A DNA stretch of 64,000 nucleotides. Source: Lutispora thermophila DSM 19022 (lineage in GTDB: Bacteria; Bacillota; Clostridia; Lutisporales; Lutisporaceae). Positions 1 to 9,036 of the stretch are shown here, piece by piece (position 1 is the stretch's first letter; every line of letters begins with the position of its first letter). Below the pieces are notes generated by a model. It was not told the origin of the DNA. It was given only the letters and a program-made list of their open reading frames with translations, and searched no databases. The stretch covers positions 124,001 through 188,000 of the forward strand of contig NZ_FQZS01000004.1 in assembly GCF_900142105.1 (NCBI RefSeq). Reading direction: 5' to 3'. A program made the translations under genes and the position numbers.

Positions 1-1
1 A

Positions 2-1108
2 TGCCTCAAAACATTGAGAATGGCTATTACACCATATTATGCTTCCCTCATGGATCCGGACGATCCTAACTGCCCAATCAGAAAACAAGCTGTTCCAACC
101 AGTTTGGAACTTAATAAGGCAGATGCAGACCAATTGGATCCTCTCCACGAAGATGAAGACTCACCAACACCAGGACTTACTCATAGATATCCAGACAGAG
201 TGCTTCTCCTCATCACAGATCAGTGCTCCATGTACTGCAGACACTGCACAAGAAGAAGATTTGCGGGACAACATGATGATGCACTTCCAATGGAGAGAAT
301 AGACAAAGCTATAGAATACATCAGAAACACACCAGAAGTAAGAGACGTATTGCTCTCCGGCGGTGACGCTCTATTAGTAAAAGATGAGACATTGGAATAC
401 ATCATCAAAAAGCTTAGAGAAATTCCTCATGTTGAAATAGTAAGAATTGGTTCAAGAACACCAGTAGTTATGCCTCAGAGAATCACTCCTGAATTGGTAA
501 ACATGTTGAAAAAATATCATCCTATTTGGTTGAATATTCATTTCAATCATCCAAAGGAAGTTACTCCAGAAACTATAAAAGCATGCAACATGTTGGCTGA
601 TGCAGGTATACCTCTAGGAAACCAGTCAGTTCTTCTAAGAGGCGTAAATGATTGTGTTCATATCCAGAGAGAACTTGTTCACAAACTAGTAAAGATGAGA
701 GTAAGACCATACTACATCTACCAGTGCGACTTGTCCTTGGGAATAGAACATTTCAGAACTACTGTATCAAAAGGCATAGAAATCATTGAAGGCTTGAGAG
801 GACATACATCTGGTTTCTGCGTACCAACATTCGTTGTTGACGCTCCTGGTGGCGGCGGAAAGACACCTGTAATGCCTCAGTATGTAATATCTCAAAGCAA
901 GAAGAAAGTAATACTCAGAAACTTCGAAGGTGTAATCACTACTTACACAGAACCTGAGTATATAGAAGAACCATGCAACTGTCCTGTATGCCAGAAGGAA
1001 AGAGAAGATAGACTCAGCGGTGTAGCAGGATTGCTTCAAGGCAATGCAATGAACCTTGAACCAACAGAAATGTTAAGAAAAGAAAGAGCAAAAAATAGAA
1101 AGAAATAG
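2..1108 (+). CDS. kamA: Lysine 2,3-aminomutase (5' end outside window)
   Basis: Radical-SAM, PLP-dependent enzyme that converts L-lysine to L-beta-lysine, the first step of anaerobic lysine fermentation. The frame is open from base 2, and the residues before the first possible start (CLKTLR) match the family, so the true start lies upstream and roughly 50 N-terminal residues are missing. The radical-SAM cluster motif CSMYCRHC is encoded near 226-249. The [10 protein letters not shown] segment near 850-880 carries the expected PLP lysine, and the CNCPVC motif near 976-993 matches the C-terminal zinc-binding cysteines of clostridial enzymes. It heads the operon that continues with two ATPase-like genes and the 5,6-aminomutase. 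Identification is by strong recalled similarity to the Clostridium subterminale enzyme. Confidence 0.96.
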   Translation, partial: CLKTLRMAITPYYASLMDPDDPNCPIRKQAVPTSLELNKADADQLDPLHEDEDSPTPGLTHRYPDRVLLLITDQCSMYCRHCTRRRFAGQHDDALPMERIDKAIEYIRNTPEVRDVLLSGGDALLVKDETLEYIIKKLREIPHVEIVRIGSRTPVVMPQRITPELVNMLKKYHPIWLNIHFNHPKEVTPETIKACNMLADAGIPLGNQSVLLRGVNDCVHIQRELVHKLVKMRVRPYYIYQCDLSLGIEHFRTTVSKGIEIIEGLRGHTSGFCVPTFVVDAPGGGGKTPVMPQYVISQSKKKVILRNFEGVITTYTEPEYIEEPCNCPVCQKEREDRLSGVAGLLQGNAMNLEPTEMLRKERAKNRKK

Positions 1109-1118
1109 GAACAAATCA

Positions 1119-1153
1119 AGTGAGCCACTGGGGACGGTTCTCCGTGGCTCACT
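1119..1153 (+). terminator. Hairpin after kamA, GGGGACGGTTCTC repeat family
   Basis: Perfect 10-bp arms (AGTGAGCCAC and GTGGCTCACT) enclose TGGGGACGGTTCTCC. There is no clean T-run after the stem, so it may attenuate or stabilise the kamA 3' end rather than fully terminate. The loop core recurs in other intergenic hairpins of this window (8471, 10054, 29043). Confidence 0.5.
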
Positions 1154-1191
1154 AATAAAGAATAGAAATAGTTTCTCGTATTAAGTTAGAC

Positions 1192-1290
1192 AACAACGGC
1201 CTATACTTATGCTAGTAGCTAGCAGCCAGTGAACGGTGGTTAAATATAGACCCCAACGGCATACCCTGATGCTAGTGACCAGCGACTAAT
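1192..1290. repeat. Dispersed intergenic repeat, CTAGTGACCAG / GGCATACCC type
   Basis: Non-coding stretch containing GCTAGTAGCTAGCAGCCAG, then GACCCCAACGGCATACCC and GCTAGTGACCAGCGACTA. Both word families recur before or after other genes of the window, for example at 3970, 14555, 16583, 29249, 32757, 36444 and 36683. It ends a few bases before the AAGGAG ribosome binding site of the next gene. Confidence 0.6.
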
Positions 1291-1308
1291 TAATATAAGG
1301 AGATCATC

Positions 1309-2349
1309 ATGAAACTTATAGATCTTATCTATCCAAAAAATAGAATAGTTTCCATAGTGGGCACATGCAAAAACGCAGGCAAAACCGTAACCTTAAACGA
1401 AATAATTCTTCAGGCAGGAGAAAAAGGCATACCCATTGGCCTTATATCTACCGGAAGAGACGGCGAAAGGCGTGATGTGCTTACAGAGACTGAGAAGCCG
1501 CCGGTTTTCGTAAGAAAGGGAACCATAATAACCACTGTAGAAAACGCTATAAAACCTGAGCATGCCGGCATAGAGATATACTCTGTAACAGACTACAATA
1601 CGCCCATGGGACGAGTTGTCATAGGTCGGGTTGTTGAAGATGGATATGTGGAAATATCCGGACCCTATTCATCCCGAACTATAAAGGCCATGTGTGAAGA
1701 AATGATGAGCTTTGGAGCAGAATTAGTCCTCATTGATGGTTCCTTGGACAGACGAGCCTCAGCTGCACCTTTTGTATCTGACGGCACCATATTGGCTACG
1801 GGAGCGGCTTTAGCCAGATCTCAGGAATTGGTCATAGATAAGACATTGCATATAATAAACACATACTCCATACCTCAGGCAGAAAGAGGCGAGATCCGTG
1901 ATCTGGCAGAAGGCATAATCGAAGAGGGCAAGACTGGACTTATAAATGAGGATCTATCAATAACTTATGTGGATACCCTTACATCCTTGAGAAGCGGCAG
2001 CTTAATTGCCCAAGCCCTCACAGAAGATACTCGATATGTGGTTCTTTCCGGATCTGCCACTGCTGATACCCTGAAGGATATAATGCAAAATGCCAAAAGT
2101 GAAATCACTATACTGGTGAAGGATGGAACACGTATTTTCATCCCTCAAAGAGAGCTTCATCTGCTGCAGAAAATGGGTCTCAAGCTCAATGTGGTAGATG
2201 CCATAAATATTATTGCAGTTACAATTAATCCCTATTCCCCCGAAGGCTATTATTTTGACTCAGCGGCCTTCTTGGAAAACATGAGAAGAGCAATACCTGA
2301 TATTCCGGTGTATGATGTAATGCAAGGGGGAAATGGTTATGAATATTAA
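1309..2349 (+). CDS. kamB: KamB-like P-loop protein of the lysine aminomutase operon
   Basis: Protein of 346 residues with a nucleotide-binding loop GTCKNAGKTVT near residues 18-28 and no signal peptide or membrane segment, so it is probably a cytosolic NTP-binding protein. It starts at ATG after AAGGAG. Its last 17 bases overlap the MutS-like gene, suggesting translational coupling and a shared function. Family knowledge: lysine (and ornithine) aminomutase operons of fermenting anaerobes usually carry this pair, and a role in reactivating the B12/PLP-dependent aminomutase has been proposed. That role is inferred from context here. The gene symbol follows cluster convention and is less certain than the family assignment. 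Confidence 0.75.
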   Translation: MKLIDLIYPKNRIVSIVGTCKNAGKTVTLNEIILQAGEKGIPIGLISTGRDGERRDVLTETEKPPVFVRKGTIITTVENAIKPEHAGIEIYSVTDYNTPMGRVVIGRVVEDGYVEISGPYSSRTIKAMCEEMMSFGAELVLIDGSLDRRASAAPFVSDGTILATGAALARSQELVIDKTLHIINTYSIPQAERGEIRDLAEGIIEEGKTGLINEDLSITYVDTLTSLRSGSLIAQALTEDTRYVVLSGSATADTLKDIMQNAKSEITILVKDGTRIFIPQRELHLLQKMGLKLNVVDAINIIAVTINPYSPEGYYFDSAAFLENMRRAIPDIPVYDVMQGGNGYEY

Positions 2350-3937
2350 CAATAGGACATACAAAATTCTTGATATAGATAGGGTGCTGAGCGATCTGCA
2401 CCCTATAACCCCCTTTGGTATCAAGCTCAAAAGCCTTATGAAGCCTTATACCAGGGCAGAAGAAGTGGAACTTAAGGAAGAATTGGACAGAGTGGAGAAA
2501 ATAAGAGAGCTTGTAGATACTCAAAGAGCGGTTTTTGTAGAAATCAGAACCCACATGAGGGGTATAAAAGATATAAGAAAATCCGTAGAGAGATGCATGG
2601 AAGGCGGGGTTTTGAATTCTGTAGAGTTTTTCGAATTAAAAAACCTCATATCCATCATGCGCTCCATATCTCAAAGCCAATCGGCTCTTCACTGGAAGAT
2701 TCCTGAAAAATATAAAGTACATGTGCTGGAGGAAGTAGAAAAGCTTCTTGATCCGGAAAGTTGCGGATTAAAAACTTTTTATATCTATGATTGCTACTCG
2801 GAAGCCTTGAGAAACTTGAGAGCCGAAAGGACTAAGGCAGAACACCTTTTGGAAGAAATGAGGCAGAAAAAAGCCAGAGATGTGGAATCAGAGACAGGTT
2901 TGAAGCTGAGATCCACTGGAGACATAACAATAAGCAGAAATCAGGCGGATTTGATTAAAAAGCTTATAGATTGTCCAAAACTTCAGGTTTTCTCAGAAAC
3001 CTACATCAATGTTACTTTCAAAGTGAGACCTGATGAATCGATGGCTCAACTGATGCAGGAAATAGAGAATCTGAAGGAAAAGGAAGCTCTGGAAGAAATG
3101 AAGGTATTGGAAGAATTGTCCCAAAAAGTTGCTTCACAGGGACAGGCCATACTGAGAAACATTGACGCCATAGCACATTTTGACTTGCTCGTTGCCAAGG
3201 CTTATTTGGCTATTGCCATGAATGCAGTAAAGCCTATAATATCTAAGGGAATATGCTGTACCATAAAAAACGGCAGACATCCTGTGGTGGAAGCGGGCCT
3301 CAAGAAAAAAGGCAAAGATTTTACGCCTATCAGCGTGAATCTTCAAAGAGGTGTTGCAGTAATCACGGGAGCAAACATGGGGGGGAAAACCGTTTCATTA
3401 AAGCTCATAGGGCTTTTGGCAGCCATGGTGCAATACGGTCTCTTCGTCCCTGCCGGATATATGGAAGCAAGCCTTTGGGATTTCATATTCATATCAGCCG
3501 GTGATGAGCAATCCCTTGACTCCGGACTATCCACCTTCGGAGCCGAGATGCAGGGAATAAAAGAAATGCTGGACATGTGCAACCAACGGGGTTTAATTCT
3601 CATAGATGAACTGGCACGAGGCACAAACCCAAGGGAAGGCTATGCTATATCCTATGGAATCATAAGTTATCTTATGGAAAAACCCTGCATAACCATAATC
3701 ACCACCCACTTTGACGGACTGGTGAGGGAAGGCGTGAAGCACCTTCAGGTTAAAGGCTTGAGAAATGTGGACTATGAAAAACTTGGCGATCCGGATGTCA
3801 TATCTCAATATATGGACTATACACTCATTGAAATAGTGGGCAACACAGGAGTGCCCAAAGATGCCATAAATATTTCCCGACTTATTGGCGTACCAGAGGA
3901 AATACTAAAAGAAGCGGAAAGCATCTTAGAAAACTAA
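2333..3937 (+). CDS. kamC: KamC-like MutS-family ATPase of the lysine aminomutase operon
   Basis: Protein of 534 residues with the MutS core and clamp helices followed by the ATPase domain. Walker A is GANMGGKTVS (near residue 345), Walker B is LILIDELARGTNP (near residue 423), and the histidine switch region is TIITTHFDGL. It lacks the N-terminal mismatch-recognition domain of MutS1 and the Smr nuclease tail of MutS2, so mismatch repair is unlikely. It overlaps the preceding P-loop gene by 17 bp and precedes kamD by 79 bp. Operon context points to aminomutase maintenance or reactivation. This is an inference, though the MutS-like/aminomutase association is recurrent in anaerobes. An ATG two codons into the frame is an equally good start. 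Confidence 0.8.
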   Translation: MVMNINNRTYKILDIDRVLSDLHPITPFGIKLKSLMKPYTRAEEVELKEELDRVEKIRELVDTQRAVFVEIRTHMRGIKDIRKSVERCMEGGVLNSVEFFELKNLISIMRSISQSQSALHWKIPEKYKVHVLEEVEKLLDPESCGLKTFYIYDCYSEALRNLRAERTKAEHLLEEMRQKKARDVESETGLKLRSTGDITISRNQADLIKKLIDCPKLQVFSETYINVTFKVRPDESMAQLMQEIENLKEKEALEEMKVLEELSQKVASQGQAILRNIDAIAHFDLLVAKAYLAIAMNAVKPIISKGICCTIKNGRHPVVEAGLKKKGKDFTPISVNLQRGVAVITGANMGGKTVSLKLIGLLAAMVQYGLFVPAGYMEASLWDFIFISAGDEQSLDSGLSTFGAEMQGIKEMLDMCNQRGLILIDELARGTNPREGYAISYGIISYLMEKPCITIITTHFDGLVREGVKHLQVKGLRNVDYEKLGDPDVISQYMDYTLIEIVGNTGVPKDAINISRLIGVPEEILKEAESILEN

Positions 3938-3939
3938 GA

Positions 3940-4001
3940 CATCAGGGACGGCTATTTTTGCTCACGTGCCAAGACCCAATAGGAATACCCAATAGCATAA
4001 T
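3940..4001. repeat. Partial dispersed repeats before kamD
   Basis: Contains CAGGGACGGCTATTTTTG, a degenerate copy of the GGGGACGGTTCT family without its hairpin partner, followed by GACCCAATAGGAATACCCA of the GGAATACC family. The kamD ribosome binding site (AAGGAGG) follows. Confidence 0.45.
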
Positions 4002-4016
4002 ATAAGGAGGTAAAAC

Positions 4017-5567
4017 ATGAGAAGTAAGTTGAACCTTGACCAGAATCTGATCAATAGGGCCAGAAACTCTGCAAGGAAAATAGCAGATGATGTCCAAAAA
4101 TTTGTGGATCAACATACAACTGTTGCAGTGGAGAGAACCATACTCAGACTCTATGGAGTTGACGGTGTAGACGAAATAGGTACTCCACTTCCCAATATAG
4201 TAGTGGACAATCTGAAAAAAGCCGGCGGATTATCTACCGGTATTGCATATTATATGGCAAATGCAGTTCTCAACACAGGACTGACTCCTCAGGAAATAGC
4301 TGAAAAAATAGCAGCAGGTGAGTTAGACATTACAAAACTTCCTGTTAAGCCTGAAGCGGAAATAAAAGCAAAAGCAGAAGAAATGGCTTTGGCAGCAATA
4401 GAAAAAATAAGAAAGAACAGAGAAAAAAGAGACGAATATCTATCTAAATTGGGAGAAGGACCAAAACCATATCTTTATGTAATCGTTGCTACAGGTAATA
4501 TTTACGAAGATGTGGTACAGGCACAGGCAGCAGCAAGACAGGGCGCAGATGTTATAGCTGTTATAAGAACCACAGGACAAAGTCTTTTGGACTATGTACC
4601 TTATGGAGCCACAACAGAAGGCTTCGGTGGAACCTATGCAACTCAGGAAAACTTCAGAATCATGAGAAAAGCATTGGATGAAGTAGGAGAAGAAGTAGGC
4701 AGATACATCAGACTCTGCAACTACTGCTCCGGACTCTGCATGCCTGAAATAGCAGCCATGGGTGCATTGGAAAGACTTGATGTAATGCTAAACGATGCCC
4801 TATACGGCATACTATTCAGAGATATAAACATGCAAAGAACATTTGTTGACCAATTCTTCTCAAGAACCATAAACGGTTTTGCAGGAGTTATCATAAACAC
4901 AGGGGAGGACAATTACCTCACTACTGCTGATGCTGTAGAAGAAGCTCATACTGTATTGGCTTCCCAGTTCTTGAATGAGCAGTTGGCACTGAAAGCCGGA
5001 ATACCTGAAGAACAAATGGGCTTAGGCCATGCTTTTGAAATGGATCCATCATTAGAAAACGGCTTCCTAATGGAGTTGGCTCAAGCTCAGATGGCTAGGG
5101 AAATATTCCCCAATGCTCCTTTGAAATACATGCCTCCTACAAAGTTTATGACAGGCAATATTTTCAGGGGCCATTTACAGGACGCACTCTTCAACATGAT
5201 ATCCATTTGGACTCACCAGGGAATCCAGCTTTTAGGCATGATGACAGAAGCAATACACACACCTTTCATGTCTGACAGAGCCCTGTCCATAGAAAATGCA
5301 AAATATATCTTCAATAACATGAAAAATATTGGAGATGAAGTAGAATTCAAAGAAGGCGGAATAATCCAGACAAGAGCAGCAGAAGTTCTTCAGAAAGCTG
5401 CCGATATGCTGTTAGAAATAGAAGAAGAAGGGCTTTTCGCAACTATAGAACAAGGTAAATTTGGCGGAGTAAAGAGAAGCAGAACCGGAGGAAAGGGTCT
5501 GGACGGTGTTGTTGTAAAAGACGACAAATACATGAACCCCTTTATTCCAATGATGCTAAGCCGGTAG
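4017..5567 (+). CDS. kamD: D-lysine / beta-lysine 5,6-aminomutase alpha subunit
   Basis: Large subunit (516 residues, normal for the family) of the adenosylcobalamin- and PLP-dependent enzyme that moves the terminal amino group of beta-lysine (or D-lysine) to C5. It forms the catalytic barrel that binds PLP phosphate and substrate. The start is ATG, 6 bases after a consensus AAGGAGG. The family-typical segments NYCSGLCMPEIAAMG, VDQFFSRTINGFAGV and GQSLLDYVPYGATTEG are present. It lies immediately before the beta subunit (18 bp gap, RBS GAGGAGG), as needed for a 1:1 complex. No frameshift or missing segment was seen. Confidence 0.96.
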   Translation: MRSKLNLDQNLINRARNSARKIADDVQKFVDQHTTVAVERTILRLYGVDGVDEIGTPLPNIVVDNLKKAGGLSTGIAYYMANAVLNTGLTPQEIAEKIAAGELDITKLPVKPEAEIKAKAEEMALAAIEKIRKNREKRDEYLSKLGEGPKPYLYVIVATGNIYEDVVQAQAAARQGADVIAVIRTTGQSLLDYVPYGATTEGFGGTYATQENFRIMRKALDEVGEEVGRYIRLCNYCSGLCMPEIAAMGALERLDVMLNDALYGILFRDINMQRTFVDQFFSRTINGFAGVIINTGEDNYLTTADAVEEAHTVLASQFLNEQLALKAGIPEEQMGLGHAFEMDPSLENGFLMELAQAQMAREIFPNAPLKYMPPTKFMTGNIFRGHLQDALFNMISIWTHQGIQLLGMMTEAIHTPFMSDRALSIENAKYIFNNMKNIGDEVEFKEGGIIQTRAAEVLQKAADMLLEIEEEGLFATIEQGKFGGVKRSRTGGKGLDGVVVKDDKYMNPFIPMMLSR

Positions 5568-5585
5568 CCGAGAGGAGGTAGTGAA

Positions 5586-6371
5586 ATGAGTTCAGGTTTA
5601 TATTCCACAAGCAAAAAAGATTTTGATACCACCTTTGACCCCACAAGGGTTAAACCTTATGGTGACACCATGAATGATGGCAAGGTGCAGCTCAGCTTTA
5701 CACTGCCCATCAAGGCTGATGAAGTAGGAAAAGAAGCTGCAAGACTATATGCCATGAAGATGGGACTTGAAGAACCCAATGTGGTTTTGGCCCAGGACAT
5801 GGGAGTAGGCTATACATTTTTCGTAGTATATGGTAGCTGCATTCATACTATAGATGTAACCAGCATAAAAGTTACAAAGGTTGAATCCACAACCATGTCT
5901 ATGGAGGAAACAGATCAATACATCAAAGACAACATCGGAAGAAAACTGGTTGTAATAGGAGCATCAACAGGTACTGATGCCCACACAGTAGGTATAGATG
6001 CCATAATGAACATGAAAGGCTATGCTGGACACTATGGTCTCGAAAGATATGAAATGATAGATGCATATAACCTTGGAAGCCAAGTAGCCAATGAAGAATT
6101 CATCCAGAAAGCTGTTGAACTGAATGCAGATGCATTGTTGGTATCTCAGACAGTAACGCAGAAAAATGTACACATACAAAACCTTACTAACCTTATCGAA
6201 CTTCTGGAAGCGGAAGGATTAAGAGACAGATTCATCGTGTGCTGCGGTGGACCTAGAATATCTCATGAACTTGCAATAGAATTGGGTTATGATGCAGGCT
6301 TTGGAGCCGGTACCTATGCAGATGATGTAGCATCTTTCATAGCACAAGAAATAGTTAGAAGAAAGAAATAA
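5586..6371 (+). CDS. kamE: D-lysine / beta-lysine 5,6-aminomutase beta subunit
   Basis: Small, cobalamin-binding subunit (261 residues). The Rossmann-like B12 domain begins at about residue 120 with VVIGASTGTDAHTVGIDA. His133 (in DAHTVG) is the lower cobalamin ligand, and Lys144 (in MNMKGYAGH) is the lysine that forms the Schiff base with PLP. Both residue numbers agree with the structurally known Clostridium sticklandii enzyme as I recall it. The C-terminal GGPRISHELAIELGYDAGFGAGT closes the B12 domain. A strong hairpin at 6378 ends the operon. The later steps (dehydrogenase, cleavage enzyme, ammonia lyase) are not in this window. Confidence 0.96.
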   Translation: MSSGLYSTSKKDFDTTFDPTRVKPYGDTMNDGKVQLSFTLPIKADEVGKEAARLYAMKMGLEEPNVVLAQDMGVGYTFFVVYGSCIHTIDVTSIKVTKVESTTMSMEETDQYIKDNIGRKLVVIGASTGTDAHTVGIDAIMNMKGYAGHYGLERYEMIDAYNLGSQVANEEFIQKAVELNADALLVSQTVTQKNVHIQNLTNLIELLEAEGLRDRFIVCCGGPRISHELAIELGYDAGFGAGTYADDVASFIAQEIVRRKK

Positions 6372-6377
6372 TATAAT

Positions 6378-6404
6378 GCCACCGGGAGCAATTCTCCCGG
6401 TGGC
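6378..6404 (+). terminator. Terminator of the kam operon
   Basis: Perfect 11-bp stem GCCACCGGGAG / CTCCCGGTGGC with loop CAATT, followed by TCAACTTTTCT. It lies 7 bases after the kamE stop. Confidence 0.75.
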
Positions 6405-6538
6405 TCAACTTTTCTGCAGGAATCTATAAGTGCTTTGCTGCTGGTTTTCTGTGATGAATTGCAGGAAAGGTTTAATGAATTCTCAAATGGTCCCATATGA
6501 GGTATTTCTTATGGCAATCTTCTATGTATTTTTATATA

Positions 6539-6547
6539 TGGTATAAT
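6539..6547 (+). promoter_or_regulatory. Possible extended -10 promoter for the HesB-like gene
   Basis: TGGTATAAT (extended -10) lies 31 bases before the ATG at 6579. No convincing -35 was seen, so this is tentative. Confidence 0.35.
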
Positions 6548-6578
6548 AAAACCATCACATATAAAAGGTGGAATTGGC

Positions 6579-6872
6579 ATGAACATCACCATCACTCCGC
6601 AAGCTGCAGAATATATAAGACAAAATACCATGGATAACTCGATCATACTTCATATGGCAAGGGTCGGTTGTGGCTGAAGAGCAGTAAAACAACCCGCTGT
6701 TAAGATGGGTAAGCCCCAATTGGAAGAAAGCTTTATACTACATGACATTGATGGCATAAATGTGTATGTGGCGCAAACTATCAAGCCTCACAGCAGCGGC
6801 ATTAGGGTATATCTTAAGAAAATACTCTGGATCAAGGATCTGGCAGTGGACGGGGTCTATATTGGATTATAG
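6579..6872 (+). CDS. HesB/IscA-like protein with in-frame TGA, probable selenoprotein
   Basis: A 97-residue frame opens with MNITITPQAAEYIRQN after AAAGGTGG. It reads through TGA at codon 33 (6675-6677) and continues open for 64 codons to TAG. The TGA sits in ARVGCG-U-RAVKQPAV, where HesB/IscA relatives carry a conserved Cys, and the downstream part (FILHDIDGINVYVAQ) keeps the family pattern. Downstream of the TGA, ACCC (6692-6695) pairs with GGGT (6707-6710) around an 11-nt loop beginning with G. The loop starts 18 nt after the TGA, which fits the bacterial SECIS rule. HesB-like selenoproteins are a known family in Firmicutes. The alternative is a pseudogene with a single nonsense mutation. 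Selenocysteine machinery is not in the window. Confidence 0.7.
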
Positions 6873-6895
6873 CTGGACAACAGGAGGATACATAA

Positions 6896-8467
6896 ATGAT
6901 AAAAAGATACTTGCATAATTTTATAGTACACGAAAGAAACTTCAAGATGAAGCTGGTGGGCGAGGGTATTCTTGTAGGTATTTTTGCAGGGCTGGTAGTA
7001 GTTTTTTTCAGAATCGCATTGGAAAGAGCCGAAGAATTTAGAGCCATGATTATGGAAATGATAAAACAAAAACCAAATCTCATATGGCTTTGGTTTTTGT
7101 TTTTGATAATGGCAGCCTTCTTGGTGGGTTACTTATTGAAAAAGGAACCTTTGATTAGCGGAAGCGGAATACCTCAGGTAGAAGGTGTACTGCAAGGAAA
7201 ACTTAGCATGAATTGGCTGAGAATAATCATCAATAAAGTGCTGGGAGGAATAATATCCATAGGAGCAGGTCTTTCCCTGGGAAGAGAAGGGCCTTCCATA
7301 CAACTTGGAGCCGCGGCTGGACAAGGTGTCAGCAGGATATTAAAATGTCCTAAGATAGAAGAAAAATACTTGATAACCAGCGGAGCCAGTGCAGGCTTGG
7401 CCGCAGCCTTCAATGCACCATTGGCAGGAGTTATGTTTTCTTTGGAGGAGGTACATAGACACTTTTCTCCACTAATATTATTATCTGCCATGTCGGCTTC
7501 ATTAACTGCTGACTTCATATCAAAACAATTTTTTGGATTGAGGCCGGTCTTTAATTTTCATAAAATATCACCCATGCCCCTAAGATACTATGGATATATA
7601 ATAATGCTTGGAATAATAACAGGTATTTGCGGTGTAATATATAACAAAACACTGCTGAAAACTCAAGATATGTATGCTAAAATCAAATGGCTTCCGGCTC
7701 ACTATCGCCCCATAATCCCATTTATTTTGGCGGGCATACTGCTGATGACTTTGCGCCAGGTTTTGGGAGGAGGCCATGGTATCATTGATTCCCTGATTCA
7801 GGACAGCTATGGGATGAAAATGATGATGCTCATACTTATCATGAAATTCGCCTATTCCATGATAAGCTTCGGTTCCGGAGCACCGGGAGGTATCTTCTTT
7901 CCCTTGTTGGTATTGGGAGCCTTGACAGGGGCAATTTACAGCTCTGCCTTGGAAAGCATATTTGGTTTTCAAAAAGGATACATGGAGAACTTCATAATAT
8001 TAGCTATGACAGGATATTTCACAGCCATAGTGAGAGCACCTATAACCGGAAGCATACTTATTACGGAAATGACAGGCTCTTTATCCAATTTGCTGTCTTT
8101 GAGCTTAGTGAGCATGGTGGCTTATGTAACCGCAGATTTTCTCAGATCTGAGCCTATCTATGAATCCTTGCTGGAAAGGATTCTTAGAAACAACAAAAAA
8201 GCTGAAATGAAAAGCGACAGCAATGAGAAAATAATAATAGAAGTGCCTGTATCAATGGATTCTCAAATGGATAATAAAATGATAAGAGATATTCAACTGC
8301 CAGAGAATTGCCTGATTGTAGGCATAAAAAGAGGCAATAGGGAAATTATCCCAAGGGGAAATACACTGATAAGATCGGGAGATGATCTGCTTCTCCTTGT
8401 AAATGAGAAAGAAGAAGCAGTAATGAAAGAAAGACTTTTAGATATGGCAGGGAAGCCTTTCATATAG
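6896..8467 (+). CDS. CLC-family H+/Cl- exchanger with C-terminal TrkA-C domain
   Basis: Polytopic membrane protein of 523 residues. The three CLC signatures are in order: GSGIPQ (about 89-94), GREGPS (129-134, gating Glu131), and GSGAPGGIFFP (326-336). FSLEE (181-185) supplies the internal proton-pathway glutamate typical of exchangers rather than channels, and Tyr422 (EPIYES) matches the anion-coordinating tyrosine. Residues 445-523 form a TrkA-C (RCK_C) regulatory domain ending in GDDLLLLV, facing the cytoplasm. It starts at ATG after AGGAGG, 23 bp after the HesB-like gene, so the two may be co-transcribed. The fluoride-specific CLC-F signature is absent. Physiological role (acid response, anion balance) is inferred only. 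Confidence 0.93.
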   Translation: MIKRYLHNFIVHERNFKMKLVGEGILVGIFAGLVVVFFRIALERAEEFRAMIMEMIKQKPNLIWLWFLFLIMAAFLVGYLLKKEPLISGSGIPQVEGVLQGKLSMNWLRIIINKVLGGIISIGAGLSLGREGPSIQLGAAAGQGVSRILKCPKIEEKYLITSGASAGLAAAFNAPLAGVMFSLEEVHRHFSPLILLSAMSASLTADFISKQFFGLRPVFNFHKISPMPLRYYGYIIMLGIITGICGVIYNKTLLKTQDMYAKIKWLPAHYRPIIPFILAGILLMTLRQVLGGGHGIIDSLIQDSYGMKMMMLILIMKFAYSMISFGSGAPGGIFFPLLVLGALTGAIYSSALESIFGFQKGYMENFIILAMTGYFTAIVRAPITGSILITEMTGSLSNLLSLSLVSMVAYVTADFLRSEPIYESLLERILRNNKKAEMKSDSNEKIIIEVPVSMDSQMDNKMIRDIQLPENCLIVGIKRGNREIIPRGNTLIRSGDDLLLLVNEKEEAVMKERLLDMAGKPFI

Positions 8468-8470
8468 ATG

Positions 8471-8533
8471 AGACACCGGGGACGATTCTTTCTGTCTAAC
8501 TTTTTGAGACAGAGAGAACCGTCCCCGATGTCT
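8471..8533. terminator. Long hairpin of the GGGGACGGTTCTC repeat family
   Basis: Two imperfect 27-base arms (AGACACCGGGGACG... and ...CGTCCCCGATGTCT) surround AACTTTTTG. It begins 4 bases after the CLC stop codon. Most complete copy of the repeat in the window, present as both strands of the same unit. A terminator role is plausible, though the T-run is in the loop. Confidence 0.6.
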
Positions 8534-8698
8534 TACTAAAAAAGTCATGGAGGACTATCCCCCATAGTTCTCTTGATTGTTATAAAGGCTTAGAACAGCT
8601 AATTAAAGTCAAGTATATTTTTCAAAAATTTTATTAGTTTTTTAAGGTAAAAATGGTATAACAAAATAAGCCATCTATTGTAAGTAGACATAAGATGG

Positions 8699-8907
8699 CT
8701 GGTGTTGAAGAGTGTTTTGAACAATGTGATTGAACTGAATTCAAATGGGAGCAACATCGGCCCATGGGCAAAAGATGCCGTCAAAGGCATTGCACAGGGG
8801 GCATTATGATTGGCAAGGAAGATGGAAAATTCGATCCAAAGGGCAACGTCACAAAAGCAGAAGCAGCTACAATTCTAAGGCGCTTTGTGGAAATAGTCGT
8901 TGATTAG
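8699..8907 (+). pseudogene. Remnant of an SLH-domain gene
   Basis: Two frames joined by a one-base deletion near 8805 encode GPWAKDAVKGIAQGAL and MIGKEDGKFDPKGNVTKAEA, together one S-layer homology repeat ending in ILRRFVEIVVD and TAG. There is no signal peptide or upstream coding body. The inverted repeat AGCCATCT/AGATGGCT (8669-8700) lies just before it. It is the C-terminal tail of a former surface protein. The stretch 8534-8668 holds nothing else recognisable. Confidence 0.75.
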
Positions 8908-8943
8908 CCTTTTTATATATGACTGGAATATTGAATATATCTG

Positions 8944-8975
8944 AATAGCGAAGCAGTTAAGACTGCTTCGCTATT
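8944..8975. terminator. Bidirectional terminator
   Basis: Perfect 13-bp stem AATAGCGAAGCAG / CTGCTTCGCTATT with loop TTAAGA, followed by TTAG. It serves the SLH remnant on the plus strand and probably the foldase gene on the minus strand. Confidence 0.7.
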
Positions 8976-9036
8976 TTAGTGCGCCCAGCATAAAAGTAAG
9001 CTAGTCGCTTAAAGTCCCAAGGAACCCTTTTTTATT

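Noticed and set aside
1192-1290. Possible CRISPR array, because of short repeats
   Set aside because: Repeats are degenerate, irregularly spaced and scattered across the window; no spacers or cas genes.
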